DNA from: Gammaproteobacteria bacterium
GTDB lineage: Bacteria > Pseudomonadota > Gammaproteobacteria > Porifericomitales > Porifericomitaceae
NCBI GenBank assembly: GCA_028817305.1
Contig: JAPPPX010000193.1
Span: 1 to 64,000 of the forward strand
Direction: 5' to 3'
Length of the DNA stretch: 64,000 bases
Shown: piece by piece, positions 18,357-26,554 of the stretch
How the letters are laid out: each line of letters opens with the position of its first letter
How positions within the stretch are numbered: the stretch's first letter is position 1
Notes under the pieces: generated by a model
Database searches by the model: none
The model's input: only the letters and a program-made list of their open reading frames with translations
What the model was told of the DNA's origin: nothing
Position numbers and translations under genes: made by a program

Positions 18357-18527
18357 CAGACTGTGTAAAAACTCCGAAAATCCATATCCGCAAGAAAAAA
18401 TTTCCCACTGGCATGGCAAATATCCGCCAAAAACGGCATGAAATTCCCACTCGGACCCTGATTTCATACGATTTCGAGCGCTATTTTCCCACTTTGCAAA
18501 AAGCGCGAATAGTTTTTACACAGTCTG
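18357..18527. mobile_element. MITE-like element with 17-bp perfect terminal inverted repeats
   Basis: Ends are cagactgtgtaaaaact (18357-18373) and its exact reverse complement (18511-18527). It is flanked by tttc on both sides (18353-18356 and 18528-18531), which fits a 4-bp target duplication. Outside these lie the two halves of a REP palindrome. The 171-bp element has no ORF and contains three copies of TTCCCACT. It looks like a non-autonomous element mobilised by a transposase encoded elsewhere. Confidence 0.65.
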
Positions 18528-18710
18528 TTTCGCCGGAATGACGGGGTGGGGGCGCGGGAATGGCGAGGTGGGGGCATGGGAATGGCGGGGGAGGGCTTTA
18601 TTCGCTGGATGTCCATAGGGTTTTTGCACAGTCTGTTTCGCCGGAATGACGAGGTAAAGGGCTGGGAATGGCGAGGTGGGGGCATGGGAGTGGCGAGGTG
18701 GGAATCTTTT
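18528..18710. repeat. Tandem REP-like modules, two imperfect units
   Basis: Two units of about 105 nt, each beginning with gtttttRcacagtctgtttc-type sequence and continuing into ccggaatgacg and GGGAATGGCGAGGTGGGGG modules (module cores near 18555-18587 and 18664-18695). They match the repeat at 1-80. Part of the MITE-like end sequence is included in the duplicated unit, so a second, truncated copy of that end is present near 18620-18643. Confidence 0.6.
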
Positions 18711-18911
18711 CCCCTCACAAGCCACTTGCGCCTGCCTGCGCCCCGCGGACTCGGCCCGCTCGAGAATCGCCAGACGGCCTGGTTCCCGTGCCGCCATCGT
18801 CCGAATCTCCCGTGTCATGGCGCATCTTCTGGGCATCTCCGGGGCATCTCCGGGCCCGAAGGCCGCGTAAATGCCGTATTGTCAACGAAAAGCCCCGCCC
18901 GGAAACACCGG

Positions 18912-18956
18912 AATAGGACATTTCCGCTTTGGAGAAATAGGACATTACTGCTTTGG
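18912..18956. repeat. Pair of 21-bp direct repeats, 24-bp period
   Basis: Copies at 18912-18932 and 18936-18956 both start aataggacatt and end gctttgg, with two mismatches. Spaced terminal repeats of this kind resemble the multiple repeats at ends of IS21-family elements, so this may be an IS remnant. Alternatively it may be a tandem operator, since it lies about 115 nt before the pseudoazurin start. Confidence 0.5.
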
Positions 18957-19071
18957 GCTTACATTCCGGTACGGTTCCCTTGAACGCGGAAGTCAATTGA
19001 TTAACAATATAGCGCTTGTCAGTCCTTCATGGGGAGGGCTCGCTCGGAGAACGAACACGAGGACCAGAGTT

Positions 19072-19488
19072 ATGAAGTCGAATCAGTTCACAGCCGCCTT
19101 TTTGCTTGCTTGTTTCTTTTCTTCCGCGGCGTACGCCGAGGAACATGTTGTGAACGCACAGGCCACCAAATTCCATCCTGTCGTCGTATTTGCCAAGCCA
19201 GGGGATTCTATCGTCTGGAAAAATATGAGTGGACACGACGCGCAGTCCATGGAGTCGCTTATACCTGAAGGGGCTGAGCATTGGCACGTGCCCATGGGCA
19301 GCGACGGGTCGGTTGTCCTGGACGTGGAAGGGGTATATGTTTACAAGTGCACCCCCCACTTTGCCTTGGGAATGGTGGGCGGCATCGTAGTGGGCGAACC
19401 GAGTAACATGGAACAGGTGGAGGCGCATGCCAAGGGGATGGCCAAACGGGCGGTGATTAAGATGAAGAAAGCCATTGCCGCAAGATAA
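19072..19488 (+). CDS. Pseudoazurin-like type 1 copper protein
   Basis: 138 residues with a signal peptide ending SAAYA. The cupredoxin domain has the copper ligands His in NMSGHDAQS and Cys-His-Met in YKCTPHFALGM, the pseudoazurin pattern. It carries electrons in the periplasm; in methylotrophs such proteins can accept electrons from or alongside quinoprotein dehydrogenases. The ATG has GAGGA 9 nt upstream. xoxJ begins inside its last codons, so the two are coupled. Confidence 0.9.
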   Translation: MKSNQFTAAFLLACFFSSAAYAEEHVVNAQATKFHPVVVFAKPGDSIVWKNMSGHDAQSMESLIPEGAEHWHVPMGSDGSVVLDVEGVYVYKCTPHFALGMVGGIVVGEPSNMEQVEAHAKGMAKRAVIKMKKAIAAR

Positions 19489-20371
19489 GCAGAAGTTCCG
19501 CAGGGGGCGGGCAGGCGCCAGCTGCCTGGTTGCGGCTTTGCTCGCGCTGGCCCCGGCGCTCTTCCGCGTACCGCCCGTATGGGCCGATGTGGGCGGGCAA
19601 CCGGAAGAGTTGAAGGTATGCGCCGACCCTTACAATCTGCCTTTTTCTAACAAGGAAGGGAACGGTTTCGAGAACCGGCTGGCGGAGCTATTTGCCGAGG
19701 AATTGGGGGTGTCCCTGCGTTACGAGTGGTTCCCGCAACGCAGAGGGTTCGTGCGCAATACGCTTAAATCCGAACTCTCCGATGGCGTGTACAAGTGCGA
19801 CTTGATCATGGGGGTTCCGTCCGGTTTCGAGTTGGCGGCCACTACGATCCCTTATTACCGTTCGACCTACGTGCTGATCTATGCCAGGGGGCGAGGCATG
19901 GACAAGGTGCAAACTCCCGGGGAACTGTCGGATTTGCCTCAGGAAGTGCGGCAGAATCTGCGGTTTGGAGTATTCGACCAGGGGCCAGGCCAATTGTGGG
20001 TATTCCGCGAGGGCTTCATGGCACAGGCAGTTCCTTACGTTGCACAGGCAGGCGATGCCCGTGTGACGCCAAACCAAGTGATTGACGATCTGATCAAGGG
20101 AAAAATAGACGTAACCATCATCTGGGGGCCGTTTGGCGGATACTATGCCAAGCGTCACCGCGATGGGGAAAAATTGGTCGTATTGCCTTTGGCGGAAGAG
20201 CGAGATTCTTCACTGCCCAATCTGAGGTTTCAGTACGATATTTCCATGGCCGTGCGTCATGGCGAAAAGGAATGGCGCGAGCGGGTCAATGGCTTTATCC
20301 GGGAAAACCGCTCCCGAATTGGCGAGGTCCTGGACGAGTTCGGGATCCCGCGGGCAGAACTGAAGGAATGA
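19475..20371 (+). CDS. xoxJ: XoxJ/MxaJ-like periplasmic solute-binding protein
   Basis: 298 residues: signal peptide, then a type 2 periplasmic binding fold. The opening KVCADPYNLPFSNKEGNGFENRLAELFAEEL is characteristic of the quinoprotein-dehydrogenase-associated binding proteins MxaJ/XoxJ, which assist or activate methanol dehydrogenase. The start is TTG at 19475, overlapping the pseudoazurin gene by 14 nt. No xoxF or xoxG lies in this window, so its dehydrogenase partner is encoded elsewhere. MxaJ versus XoxJ cannot be settled from sequence alone. Confidence 0.85.
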   Translation: MPQDKQKFRRGRAGASCLVAALLALAPALFRVPPVWADVGGQPEELKVCADPYNLPFSNKEGNGFENRLAELFAEELGVSLRYEWFPQRRGFVRNTLKSELSDGVYKCDLIMGVPSGFELAATTIPYYRSTYVLIYARGRGMDKVQTPGELSDLPQEVRQNLRFGVFDQGPGQLWVFREGFMAQAVPYVAQAGDARVTPNQVIDDLIKGKIDVTIIWGPFGGYYAKRHRDGEKLVVLPLAEERDSSLPNLRFQYDISMAVRHGEKEWRERVNGFIRENRSRIGEVLDEFGIPRAELKE

Positions 20372-21150
20372 GCCGGAGCTCCTCCCCTCCGCCAGGAGTA
20401 GGGAAGCGATGGACAGAGGCGGTGGCGGCCGTATTGTCGCTTGGAATGGCAACGACCGGCGTCGCTGGCGTTTCAGGACAGGAATCGCAGACGCAGATCG
20501 GGCGGATGGGAGACCCTGTCGGCGTCGCGCGGGAAGATCACCGCTTTTCGGAGGCTGAGACCTTGCTGTGGTTATCCGACCACATGGAAAATGTCCGCCA
20601 GCCGGTGCGACTGAATTACCGCTTCCGCAAGAGTGGCAGCTATGAAGAGGGCTTCGAGGATTTCGTACGCCTGGACGTGTTGCAGTTGCACAAGGATGGC
20701 AGCAAGACGTTGGACATTGACTTCTTTAGCAGCGAACGCAGGCAGAACCCGATGTACGCGAGCAACCTGCGTCGGGTGCGCGGTAATCCCGTGCTCGGTC
20801 TTTTCCTGCAAGGAGACATGTACGAGATGGAGCGCCTGACGGAGGGAAGCTGGCGCCATTTTCAGCGCAGGATGAAGTTTGCCTTCGCCGCCGCGACGGT
20901 GGAGAAGATCCGGCTGCAGTACGAAGGCGACGAAGTAGAAGCGCAACGGATTTTTATCCGTCCCTACTCGGAAGACTCGAAACGCGACCGTTACGAGATG
21001 CTGGCCGATAAAAGTTACGAGTTCGTTTTTTCCGACCGGGTGCCAGGCAAGCTGTACCAGGTTAACAGTGTCATTGCCGCCTCTGAACCGGGAGCAGAGC
21101 CTCTGATTGCCGAGACTCTCGTTTTTTCTGGCGTCGAGGAAATCCCCTAA
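20368..21150 (+). CDS. Exported protein of unknown function in the xoxJ operon
   Basis: 260 residues. A predicted signal peptide (about residues 14-36, ending near GVAG) precedes a soluble beta-rich domain with PVRLNYRFRKSGSYEEGFEDFVRLDV, KTLDIDFFSSERRQNPM and a C-terminal KLYQVNSVI. No family recognised. ATG overlaps the xoxJ stop (ATGA), so it is made with XoxJ and pseudoazurin and probably acts in the periplasm with the same quinoprotein system. Convergent with fdhA, 42 nt away. Confidence 0.7.
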   Translation: MSRSSSPPPGVGKRWTEAVAAVLSLGMATTGVAGVSGQESQTQIGRMGDPVGVAREDHRFSEAETLLWLSDHMENVRQPVRLNYRFRKSGSYEEGFEDFVRLDVLQLHKDGSKTLDIDFFSSERRQNPMYASNLRRVRGNPVLGLFLQGDMYEMERLTEGSWRHFQRRMKFAFAAATVEKIRLQYEGDEVEAQRIFIRPYSEDSKRDRYEMLADKSYEFVFSDRVPGKLYQVNSVIAASEPGAEPLIAETLVFSGVEEIP

Positions 21151-21192
21151 GTCCCGTCGAGAAAGCCCTGCCAGACGCCGCTATGCCAGACG

Positions 21193-24018
21193 TCACTGCG
21201 AAGTTGCCATAGTCGCGCGCCGCCGCCGTCGGGCCGAGGGCTGTTTTGCAGACGCAGAGGCCGGTGCAAGGTGCACGGCGCAATATTTGAACTCCGGGAT
21301 CTTGCCGCTGGGATCCAATGCCGGGTTGGTCAGCATGTTGGCGGCTGCCTCGCGAAAGCAGAAGGCCATGAATACATTGCCCTGTTGCATGCCGGCATCA
21401 GCGCGGGCGATGGCTTCTATCTTTCCCCGTCGGGATTCAATGCAAATGCGGTCGCCTGGGGCGGCGCCTATTTGCCGTAGGTCTTCGGGGTGTAAGTTGG
21501 CCACCGGTTCCGGTTCGATGGCGTTCAGCGTCCGGGAACGGCGGGTCATGCTCCCCGTATGCCAGTGTTCCAGGTAACGCCCGGTGGTGAATACCCAAGG
21601 ATAATCCTCATCTGGCATTTCGTCGGCTTCCCGCTGTATGGCAGACACGAATTTGCCCTTGCCATTCGGTGTGGGGAAAGACTGCGAGAACAGAGTGGAC
21701 TGACCGTTCTCTCCTTCCTTGCACAGAGGGTAAGTCAGGGAATCTTCTCGTTCCAGCCGTTCCCAGGTCATGCCGGCGATACTGGGAGTTACACGGCAGA
21801 TCTCTTCGAATACCTGTTGCGGGCCGGTGTATTCCCAGTCCAGTCCCAAGCGCTGTGCGATTTGTTGGATGATCCACAGATCTTCACATGCCTCTCCAGG
21901 GGTCGCGATCGCCTTGCGCCCGAGCTGTACCCGGCGGTCGGTATTGGTGAAGGTGCCGGTTTTTTCCGGGAATGCGGAGGCAGGCAGGATCACGTCGGCA
22001 AATCCGGCCGTCTCTGTAAAAAAGATATCCTGTACGACCAAGTGCCGCAGCTTGCGTAACGCCTCGCGGGCGTGCCGCAGGTTCGGATCCGACATGGCCG
22101 GATTTTCTCCCATGATGTACATCCCGCGGATCTGCCCCGCGTGGACGGCGTCCATAATCTCGACTACCGTCAGGCCGGGCTCTGAGGGTAGAGCGGCGCC
22201 CCAGTGCCGTTCGAACTTACGGCGGGTCTCTGCGTCGCCGACTAATTGGTAGTCCGGATACATCATGGGGATTAGGCCGACATCCGACGCTCCCTGAACG
22301 TTGTTCTGGCCGCGCAACGGGTGCAAGCCGGTCCCCGCGCGGCCAATCTGGCCGGTGAGCAGGGCAAGAGAGATCAGGCAGCGGGCGTTGTCGGTGCCGT
22401 GGATGTGTTGGGATATCCCCATGCCCCAGAAGATCATTGCCGCCGGAGCGCTGGCGTAGCAACGGGCCACCTCGTATAGCTTTTTTTCCGGGACGCCGCA
22501 GACCCGCGAGACCCGTTGGGGCGTATAGGCCTTGAGGTTGTGGGCGAATTCTTCGAAACCTGTCGTCTTTTCCCGGATGAACCGCTCGTTATGCAGCCCT
22601 TCAGCCAGCACAATGTGCATGATGCCGTTCAAGAGAGTCACGTCAGTGTCGGGGCGAAATTGCAGAAAATGGCACGCATACCGGGCGAGGTCGGAGCGAT
22701 AGGGATCGATTAAGATCAGGGTCTTGCCTGCCTTGGCGGCGTTTTTCATGAAAGTGGCGGCCACGGGGTGGTTGACCGTGGGGCGTGCCCCGATCACCAG
22801 AAGGACATCTGTTTCGGCAACGTCCGCCACGGGGTTGGAGACGGCCCCGGAACCGATGCATTCAAGCAACGCGGCCACTGAGGAAGCGTGGCACAAGCGA
22901 GTGCAGTGATCGACGTTGTTGGTGCCGAACCCCATGCGCACCAGCTTTTGGAACAGATATGCCTCTTCGTTACTCCCCTTTGCCGAGCCGAAGCCTGCGA
23001 GCGCCTGGCCGCCGTGCTGGTCGCGGATTTCCACCAGACCGCCTGCGGCCCGATCCAGGGCTTCTTCCCATGTGGCCTCCCGGAAGTGCTCCAATACGCG
23101 GGCAGGTGGGACAAGATCGGCAGTCTTGGCAACCCCTTGGCGCCGGATCAGGGGGCGTATCAGCCTTTGCTCATGGTGCACGTAGTCAAAGCCGTAGCGG
23201 CCCTTAACGCACAGTCGGCCATGATTGGAGGGGCCGTCGCGCCCGGAGACGCGCAGGATGCGGTCTTCGCGGACATGGTAGCGCAACAGGCAACCGACGC
23301 CGCAGTAAGGGCAGACGGAGTCCACCTTACGCTCCTCTTGTTGCTTGGCTTCTTTACCGGCCGGCATCAGGGCGCCGGTGGGACAGGCCTGCACGCACTC
23401 GCCGCAACTGACGCAGGTGCTTTTTCCCATGGCATCGCGCATATCGAACACGATCTCGGAGCGTTCGCCGCGAAAGGCATAGCCGATTACGTCGTTTGCC
23501 TGTTCCTCGCGGCAGGCACGCACGCACCGGTTGCACTGGATACAGACATCCAGATTCACCTCGATAGCCGGGTTGCTGACGTCGGCGGCAGGGGACTGCT
23601 GGCGCCCCGGGAAACGGGGGTGGCTCACTCCCAATCGTTCCGCCCAGTAATCAAGCTCAGAGTCCCGGGTGTAGGGAGAACGCCCTTGTTCCGGCATGTC
23701 GGAGAGCAGAAGCTCCAGCACCAGCCTCCGGGAGTGGAGGCTGCGCTCGCTGTCGCCGCGCACTTTCATGCCTTCCGTCGGGCGCCGCCAACAGGAGGGG
23801 GCCAGCACCCGCTCTCCTTCGATCTCTACTACGCAGGCCCGGCAATTGCCGTCTGGTCGGTAGCCCTCTTGGTAGCACAGTTTCGGGATATGGAAGCCGG
23901 CGCGACGGGCGGCCTGCAGGATCGTGTCGTTGGGTGCCGCGCGCACCGGCTTGCCGTCGTACATGAACGAGACGGCCCCTTGCTGTCGCAGGCCTTCGGT
24001 ATCAGCGGGTTTTGCCAT
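21193..24018 (-). CDS. fdhA: NAD-type formate dehydrogenase, catalytic alpha subunit
   Basis: 941 residues. The order is an N-terminal [2Fe-2S] domain (LCYQEG ... CRAC ... SCWR), two [4Fe-4S] motifs CIQCNRCVRAC and CVSCGECVQAC, then CPYCGVGC and the bis-MGD molybdopterin domain. The metal-ligand position, NNVDHCTRLCHASSV, has Cys376 where E. coli FdhF has selenocysteine. Length and partner resemble the two-subunit tungsten/molybdenum Fdh1 of Methylorubrum. It oxidises formate to CO2 in the cytoplasm. The start overlaps fdhB by 17 nt; it is the last gene of the fhc-fdh operon. Mo or W use cannot be told from sequence. Confidence 0.93.
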   Translation of the reverse strand: MAKPADTEGLRQQGAVSFMYDGKPVRAAPNDTILQAARRAGFHIPKLCYQEGYRPDGNCRACVVEIEGERVLAPSCWRRPTEGMKVRGDSERSLHSRRLVLELLLSDMPEQGRSPYTRDSELDYWAERLGVSHPRFPGRQQSPAADVSNPAIEVNLDVCIQCNRCVRACREEQANDVIGYAFRGERSEIVFDMRDAMGKSTCVSCGECVQACPTGALMPAGKEAKQQEERKVDSVCPYCGVGCLLRYHVREDRILRVSGRDGPSNHGRLCVKGRYGFDYVHHEQRLIRPLIRRQGVAKTADLVPPARVLEHFREATWEEALDRAAGGLVEIRDQHGGQALAGFGSAKGSNEEAYLFQKLVRMGFGTNNVDHCTRLCHASSVAALLECIGSGAVSNPVADVAETDVLLVIGARPTVNHPVAATFMKNAAKAGKTLILIDPYRSDLARYACHFLQFRPDTDVTLLNGIMHIVLAEGLHNERFIREKTTGFEEFAHNLKAYTPQRVSRVCGVPEKKLYEVARCYASAPAAMIFWGMGISQHIHGTDNARCLISLALLTGQIGRAGTGLHPLRGQNNVQGASDVGLIPMMYPDYQLVGDAETRRKFERHWGAALPSEPGLTVVEIMDAVHAGQIRGMYIMGENPAMSDPNLRHAREALRKLRHLVVQDIFFTETAGFADVILPASAFPEKTGTFTNTDRRVQLGRKAIATPGEACEDLWIIQQIAQRLGLDWEYTGPQQVFEEICRVTPSIAGMTWERLEREDSLTYPLCKEGENGQSTLFSQSFPTPNGKGKFVSAIQREADEMPDEDYPWVFTTGRYLEHWHTGSMTRRSRTLNAIEPEPVANLHPEDLRQIGAAPGDRICIESRRGKIEAIARADAGMQQGNVFMAFCFREAAANMLTNPALDPSGKIPEFKYCAVHLAPASASAKQPSARRRRRATMATSQ

Positions 24019-25723
24019 TAGATAACTCCTGAGGGAAATATCGCATTACGGACAGCATAGGGTTGGGCGCCGCCTGGCCTAAACCGCAGATCGAGGCATC
24101 GCTCATTACCTGCGCCAGTTCTTTTAACAGGGGCTGGTTCCATAGTGGCGCTGACATCAGCCGCGCTGCCTTGGCCGCTCCCGCGCGGCATGGCGTGCAT
24201 TGGCCGCAGGACTCGTGCTCGAAGAAGCGCATAGAGTTCAATGCCGCGTCGCGGGCCCGGTCTTGCTGGGACAGGACGATAATTGCCGCGGAACCAATAA
24301 AACAGCCGTATTCCTGCAAGGTGTCGAAGTCCAGCGGCAGATCGCCTAGCGAGGCGGGCAGGATGCCCCCCGAGGCGCCGCCGGGAAAATAGCCGTAGAA
24401 CTCGTGGCCGGGCAACATACCGCCACAGTGCTCCGCGATCAGTTCCCGTACCGTGATCCCGGCTGGGGCGAGGTGCACGCCGGGTTGCCGTACGCGGCCA
24501 CTGACCGAAAACGAGCGCAGTCCGCTACACCCCCGCCGCCCCTGGGCGGCAAACCAGGCGGCCCCACGCTCCAGGATCTCCCGCACCCAGTGCAGGCTTT
24601 CCAGGTTGTGTTCCAGTGTCGGCCGGTCAAACAATCCGCGTTCGGCCACGAAGGGTGGGCGCAACCGCGGCACCCCGCGTTTGCCCTCGATGGATTCGAT
24701 CATCGCCGACTCCTCGCCACAGATGTAGGCGCCGGCGCCGCGGCGCAGGTGCAGGGTGGGCAGGGGACAAGGCGGGGCCCGTTCCAGCTCCCTCAACTCC
24801 CTTTCCAGCAGCGCCCTGCAACCGGCGTACTCGTCCCGCAGGTAGATGTAAATATCTCCGGCTTCCACCGCCCAGGCGGCGATCAGGGCCCCTTCCAGAA
24901 ACCGATGCGGATCGCGCTCCAGATAATACCGGTCTTTGAAGGTGCCGGGTTCGCCTTCATCAATGTTGACGGCAAGGTACTTCGGACGGGGCTGCGCGCG
25001 CAGGATGGACCATTTGCGCCCGACGGGGAAGCCGGCGCCACCCAGGCCGCGCAGGCCAGACTCGCTCAGTTGACCAATGACCTGTTCCGGTTCTCGGTCG
25101 CCATCTCGGCAAGCTCGCAACAGGCGGTAGCCGCCTCCCCGGCAATAGGCCGTGTAACCGATGCACTCGGGCCCCGTCTGTTCCAGCAGGTCACGGGTCT
25201 GCCCGGCGCGTACGGCGGCATGCACCCGTTCCGTGTCCGCCCGCTCAATGGGGTTTTGCCCGACTACAGCCACCGGGGCGCCGTGGCAACGCCCCACGCA
25301 AGGTACCGGCTGTATCCGCACCTGGCTTTCGTCCACGGTGTTACGCAGGCCGTCAATCAGTTTTTGCGCGCCGAGCATCTCGCAGGTAATCGAATCGCAG
25401 ACCCGGACCGTCAGCGGCGGGATAGCCGCATCGCCCTCCCGGACCACATCGAAGTGGTGGTAGAAGGTGGCGACCTCGTAAATTTCCGCCATGGGAAGGG
25501 ACATTTCGTAGGCAAGGGCAACGAGCCAAGAGACGGGGAGACACCCTTTGGCATCCTGGACCTTGTGCAGATATTCGATAAGCAGGTCCCGGCGCCTGGG
25601 CGCCGCGCCGAGCAACTGTCGAAGTTCGGCGAGTACCGCCGGTTCGGCAGTTCGTCCTCGGATTTGGTGCTTGCGGCGTTGGCGGGAGAGATGCCCGATC
25701 CTAGCTACGGCCTGGTCCTCCAA
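24002..25723 (-). CDS. fdhB: NAD-type formate dehydrogenase beta subunit (NuoE-NuoF fusion)
   Basis: 573 residues. The NuoE-like thioredoxin-fold [2Fe-2S] domain (about residues 30-180, with CDSITCEMLGA and CVGRCHGAP) is fused to a NuoF-like domain. That domain has the FMN/NADH loop GLRGLGGAGFPVGRKW, then GEESAMIESIEGKRG and the [4Fe-4S] motif ESCGQCTPCRAG. It passes electrons from FdhA to NAD+. The fusion and length match Methylorubrum Fdh1B. The only reasonable start is TTG at 25723, 9 nt after the fhcC stop, with no clear Shine-Dalgarno sequence; translation likely depends on coupling. Confidence 0.93.
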   Translation of the reverse strand: MEDQAVARIGHLSRQRRKHQIRGRTAEPAVLAELRQLLGAAPRRRDLLIEYLHKVQDAKGCLPVSWLVALAYEMSLPMAEIYEVATFYHHFDVVREGDAAIPPLTVRVCDSITCEMLGAQKLIDGLRNTVDESQVRIQPVPCVGRCHGAPVAVVGQNPIERADTERVHAAVRAGQTRDLLEQTGPECIGYTAYCRGGGYRLLRACRDGDREPEQVIGQLSESGLRGLGGAGFPVGRKWSILRAQPRPKYLAVNIDEGEPGTFKDRYYLERDPHRFLEGALIAAWAVEAGDIYIYLRDEYAGCRALLERELRELERAPPCPLPTLHLRRGAGAYICGEESAMIESIEGKRGVPRLRPPFVAERGLFDRPTLEHNLESLHWVREILERGAAWFAAQGRRGCSGLRSFSVSGRVRQPGVHLAPAGITVRELIAEHCGGMLPGHEFYGYFPGGASGGILPASLGDLPLDFDTLQEYGCFIGSAAIIVLSQQDRARDAALNSMRFFEHESCGQCTPCRAGAAKAARLMSAPLWNQPLLKELAQVMSDASICGLGQAAPNPMLSVMRYFPQELSNGKTR

Positions 25724-25732
25724 AGAATATAT

Positions 25733-26554
25733 TCATGCCCGTTGTAGCGTCAGGACCTCTCCCTTGCCGCTGACTGACAGGTCGCCTGAAAATCGTTCCG
25801 CTACGATAGACAACTTGTAGAAAAATTGCAATTCTTGGCGCGAGCGGGCCAATTGTCGGAACAGCACCCGCAGCATACCGAATTCGGAGCGCCCGCTGTA
25901 GTTGAAGGTGGCCGGCAACGCCGCCGGCCGGCGCGCCAGCACGAGGCTTCCCCGCCGCATTCCCAGCGCCATCCTGGGGCCAATGCGCCCCAACACAATC
26001 ACGGTGCCGGCGCGCATTCGGGTGGCGCATTCCGAGGCGGCGCTTCCCTCGACCAGGATCAGGCCGCGCCGCATTGCCTCGCCGATGCGCCGGCCGGCAC
26101 TCCCGCGGACGTGAATGTAGCCGGCACGCATCCCCAGGAGGTTGCCGGGCAGGGCGCCGCCCAGGGCGTCCCCAGCGTTCCCGGCAACGCGGATCTCCCC
26201 GCCGCTCATCCCGGCCCCAGCCCAGGCGGCGACGTCGCCAAGCACCTCGATGCGCCCGCCGCGCATTTCTAGGCCCAGTGCCTCGCCGGCATCGCCGCGC
26301 ACTTCGATGCGCCCGCTCCTCAAACCCATGCCGAGACGGTCAAACCAGGGGCTGCCCGGGTCGAATACCAAGCTCCGCGGGCGGGAGGCGCCCTGCGCCC
26401 GGAATAGCTCTCCCAGCGGGACCTTTTCTGTGCCATACGGTAACTCCAGGCCGCGGAGCGCGGTAAGGGACAGGCCTTCCGAGAGCCCGGACGATAAGGG
26501 AGAGAGGTCCAGGGCACGTGTCAGAGGCGCCCGCAATTGCAGTACGCCGGTCAT
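25733..26554 (-). CDS. fhcC: Formyltransferase/hydrolase complex subunit C
   Basis: 273 residues with a GltS-C/FwdC-type beta-helix of repeated G-x-M-x-x-G-x-(I/L) turns, such as GLEMRGGRIEVLGD, GAGMSGGEIRVAGN and NLLGMRAGYIHVRG. It is a scaffold subunit of the Fhc complex, which turns formyl-H4MPT into formate through a furan cofactor. Its ATG overlaps the fhcD stop (ATGA). Confidence 0.93.
   Translation of the reverse strand: MTGVLQLRAPLTRALDLSPLSSGLSEGLSLTALRGLELPYGTEKVPLGELFRAQGASRPRSLVFDPGSPWFDRLGMGLRSGRIEVRGDAGEALGLEMRGGRIEVLGDVAAWAGAGMSGGEIRVAGNAGDALGGALPGNLLGMRAGYIHVRGSAGRRIGEAMRRGLILVEGSAASECATRMRAGTVIVLGRIGPRMALGMRRGSLVLARRPAALPATFNYSGRSEFGMLRVLFRQLARSRQELQFFYKLSIVAERFSGDLSVSGKGEVLTLQRA

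Larger units (their letters stand above)
18088..19071. other. Repeat-rich intergenic region, katG to pseudoazurin
   Basis: 984 nt with no supported gene. It holds REP-type hairpins, an inverted-repeat element inserted in a REP palindrome, tandem GGGAATGGCG modules and a pair of 21-bp direct repeats, each listed separately. The pseudoazurin promoter should lie near 18990-19050, but no clear boxes are seen. Confidence 0.6.

Noticed and set aside
22888-25747. Two long plus-strand open frames (377 and 447 codons) over fdhA and fdhB
   Set aside because: Both are mirror frames of clear formate dehydrogenase genes and have biased, motif-free translations.
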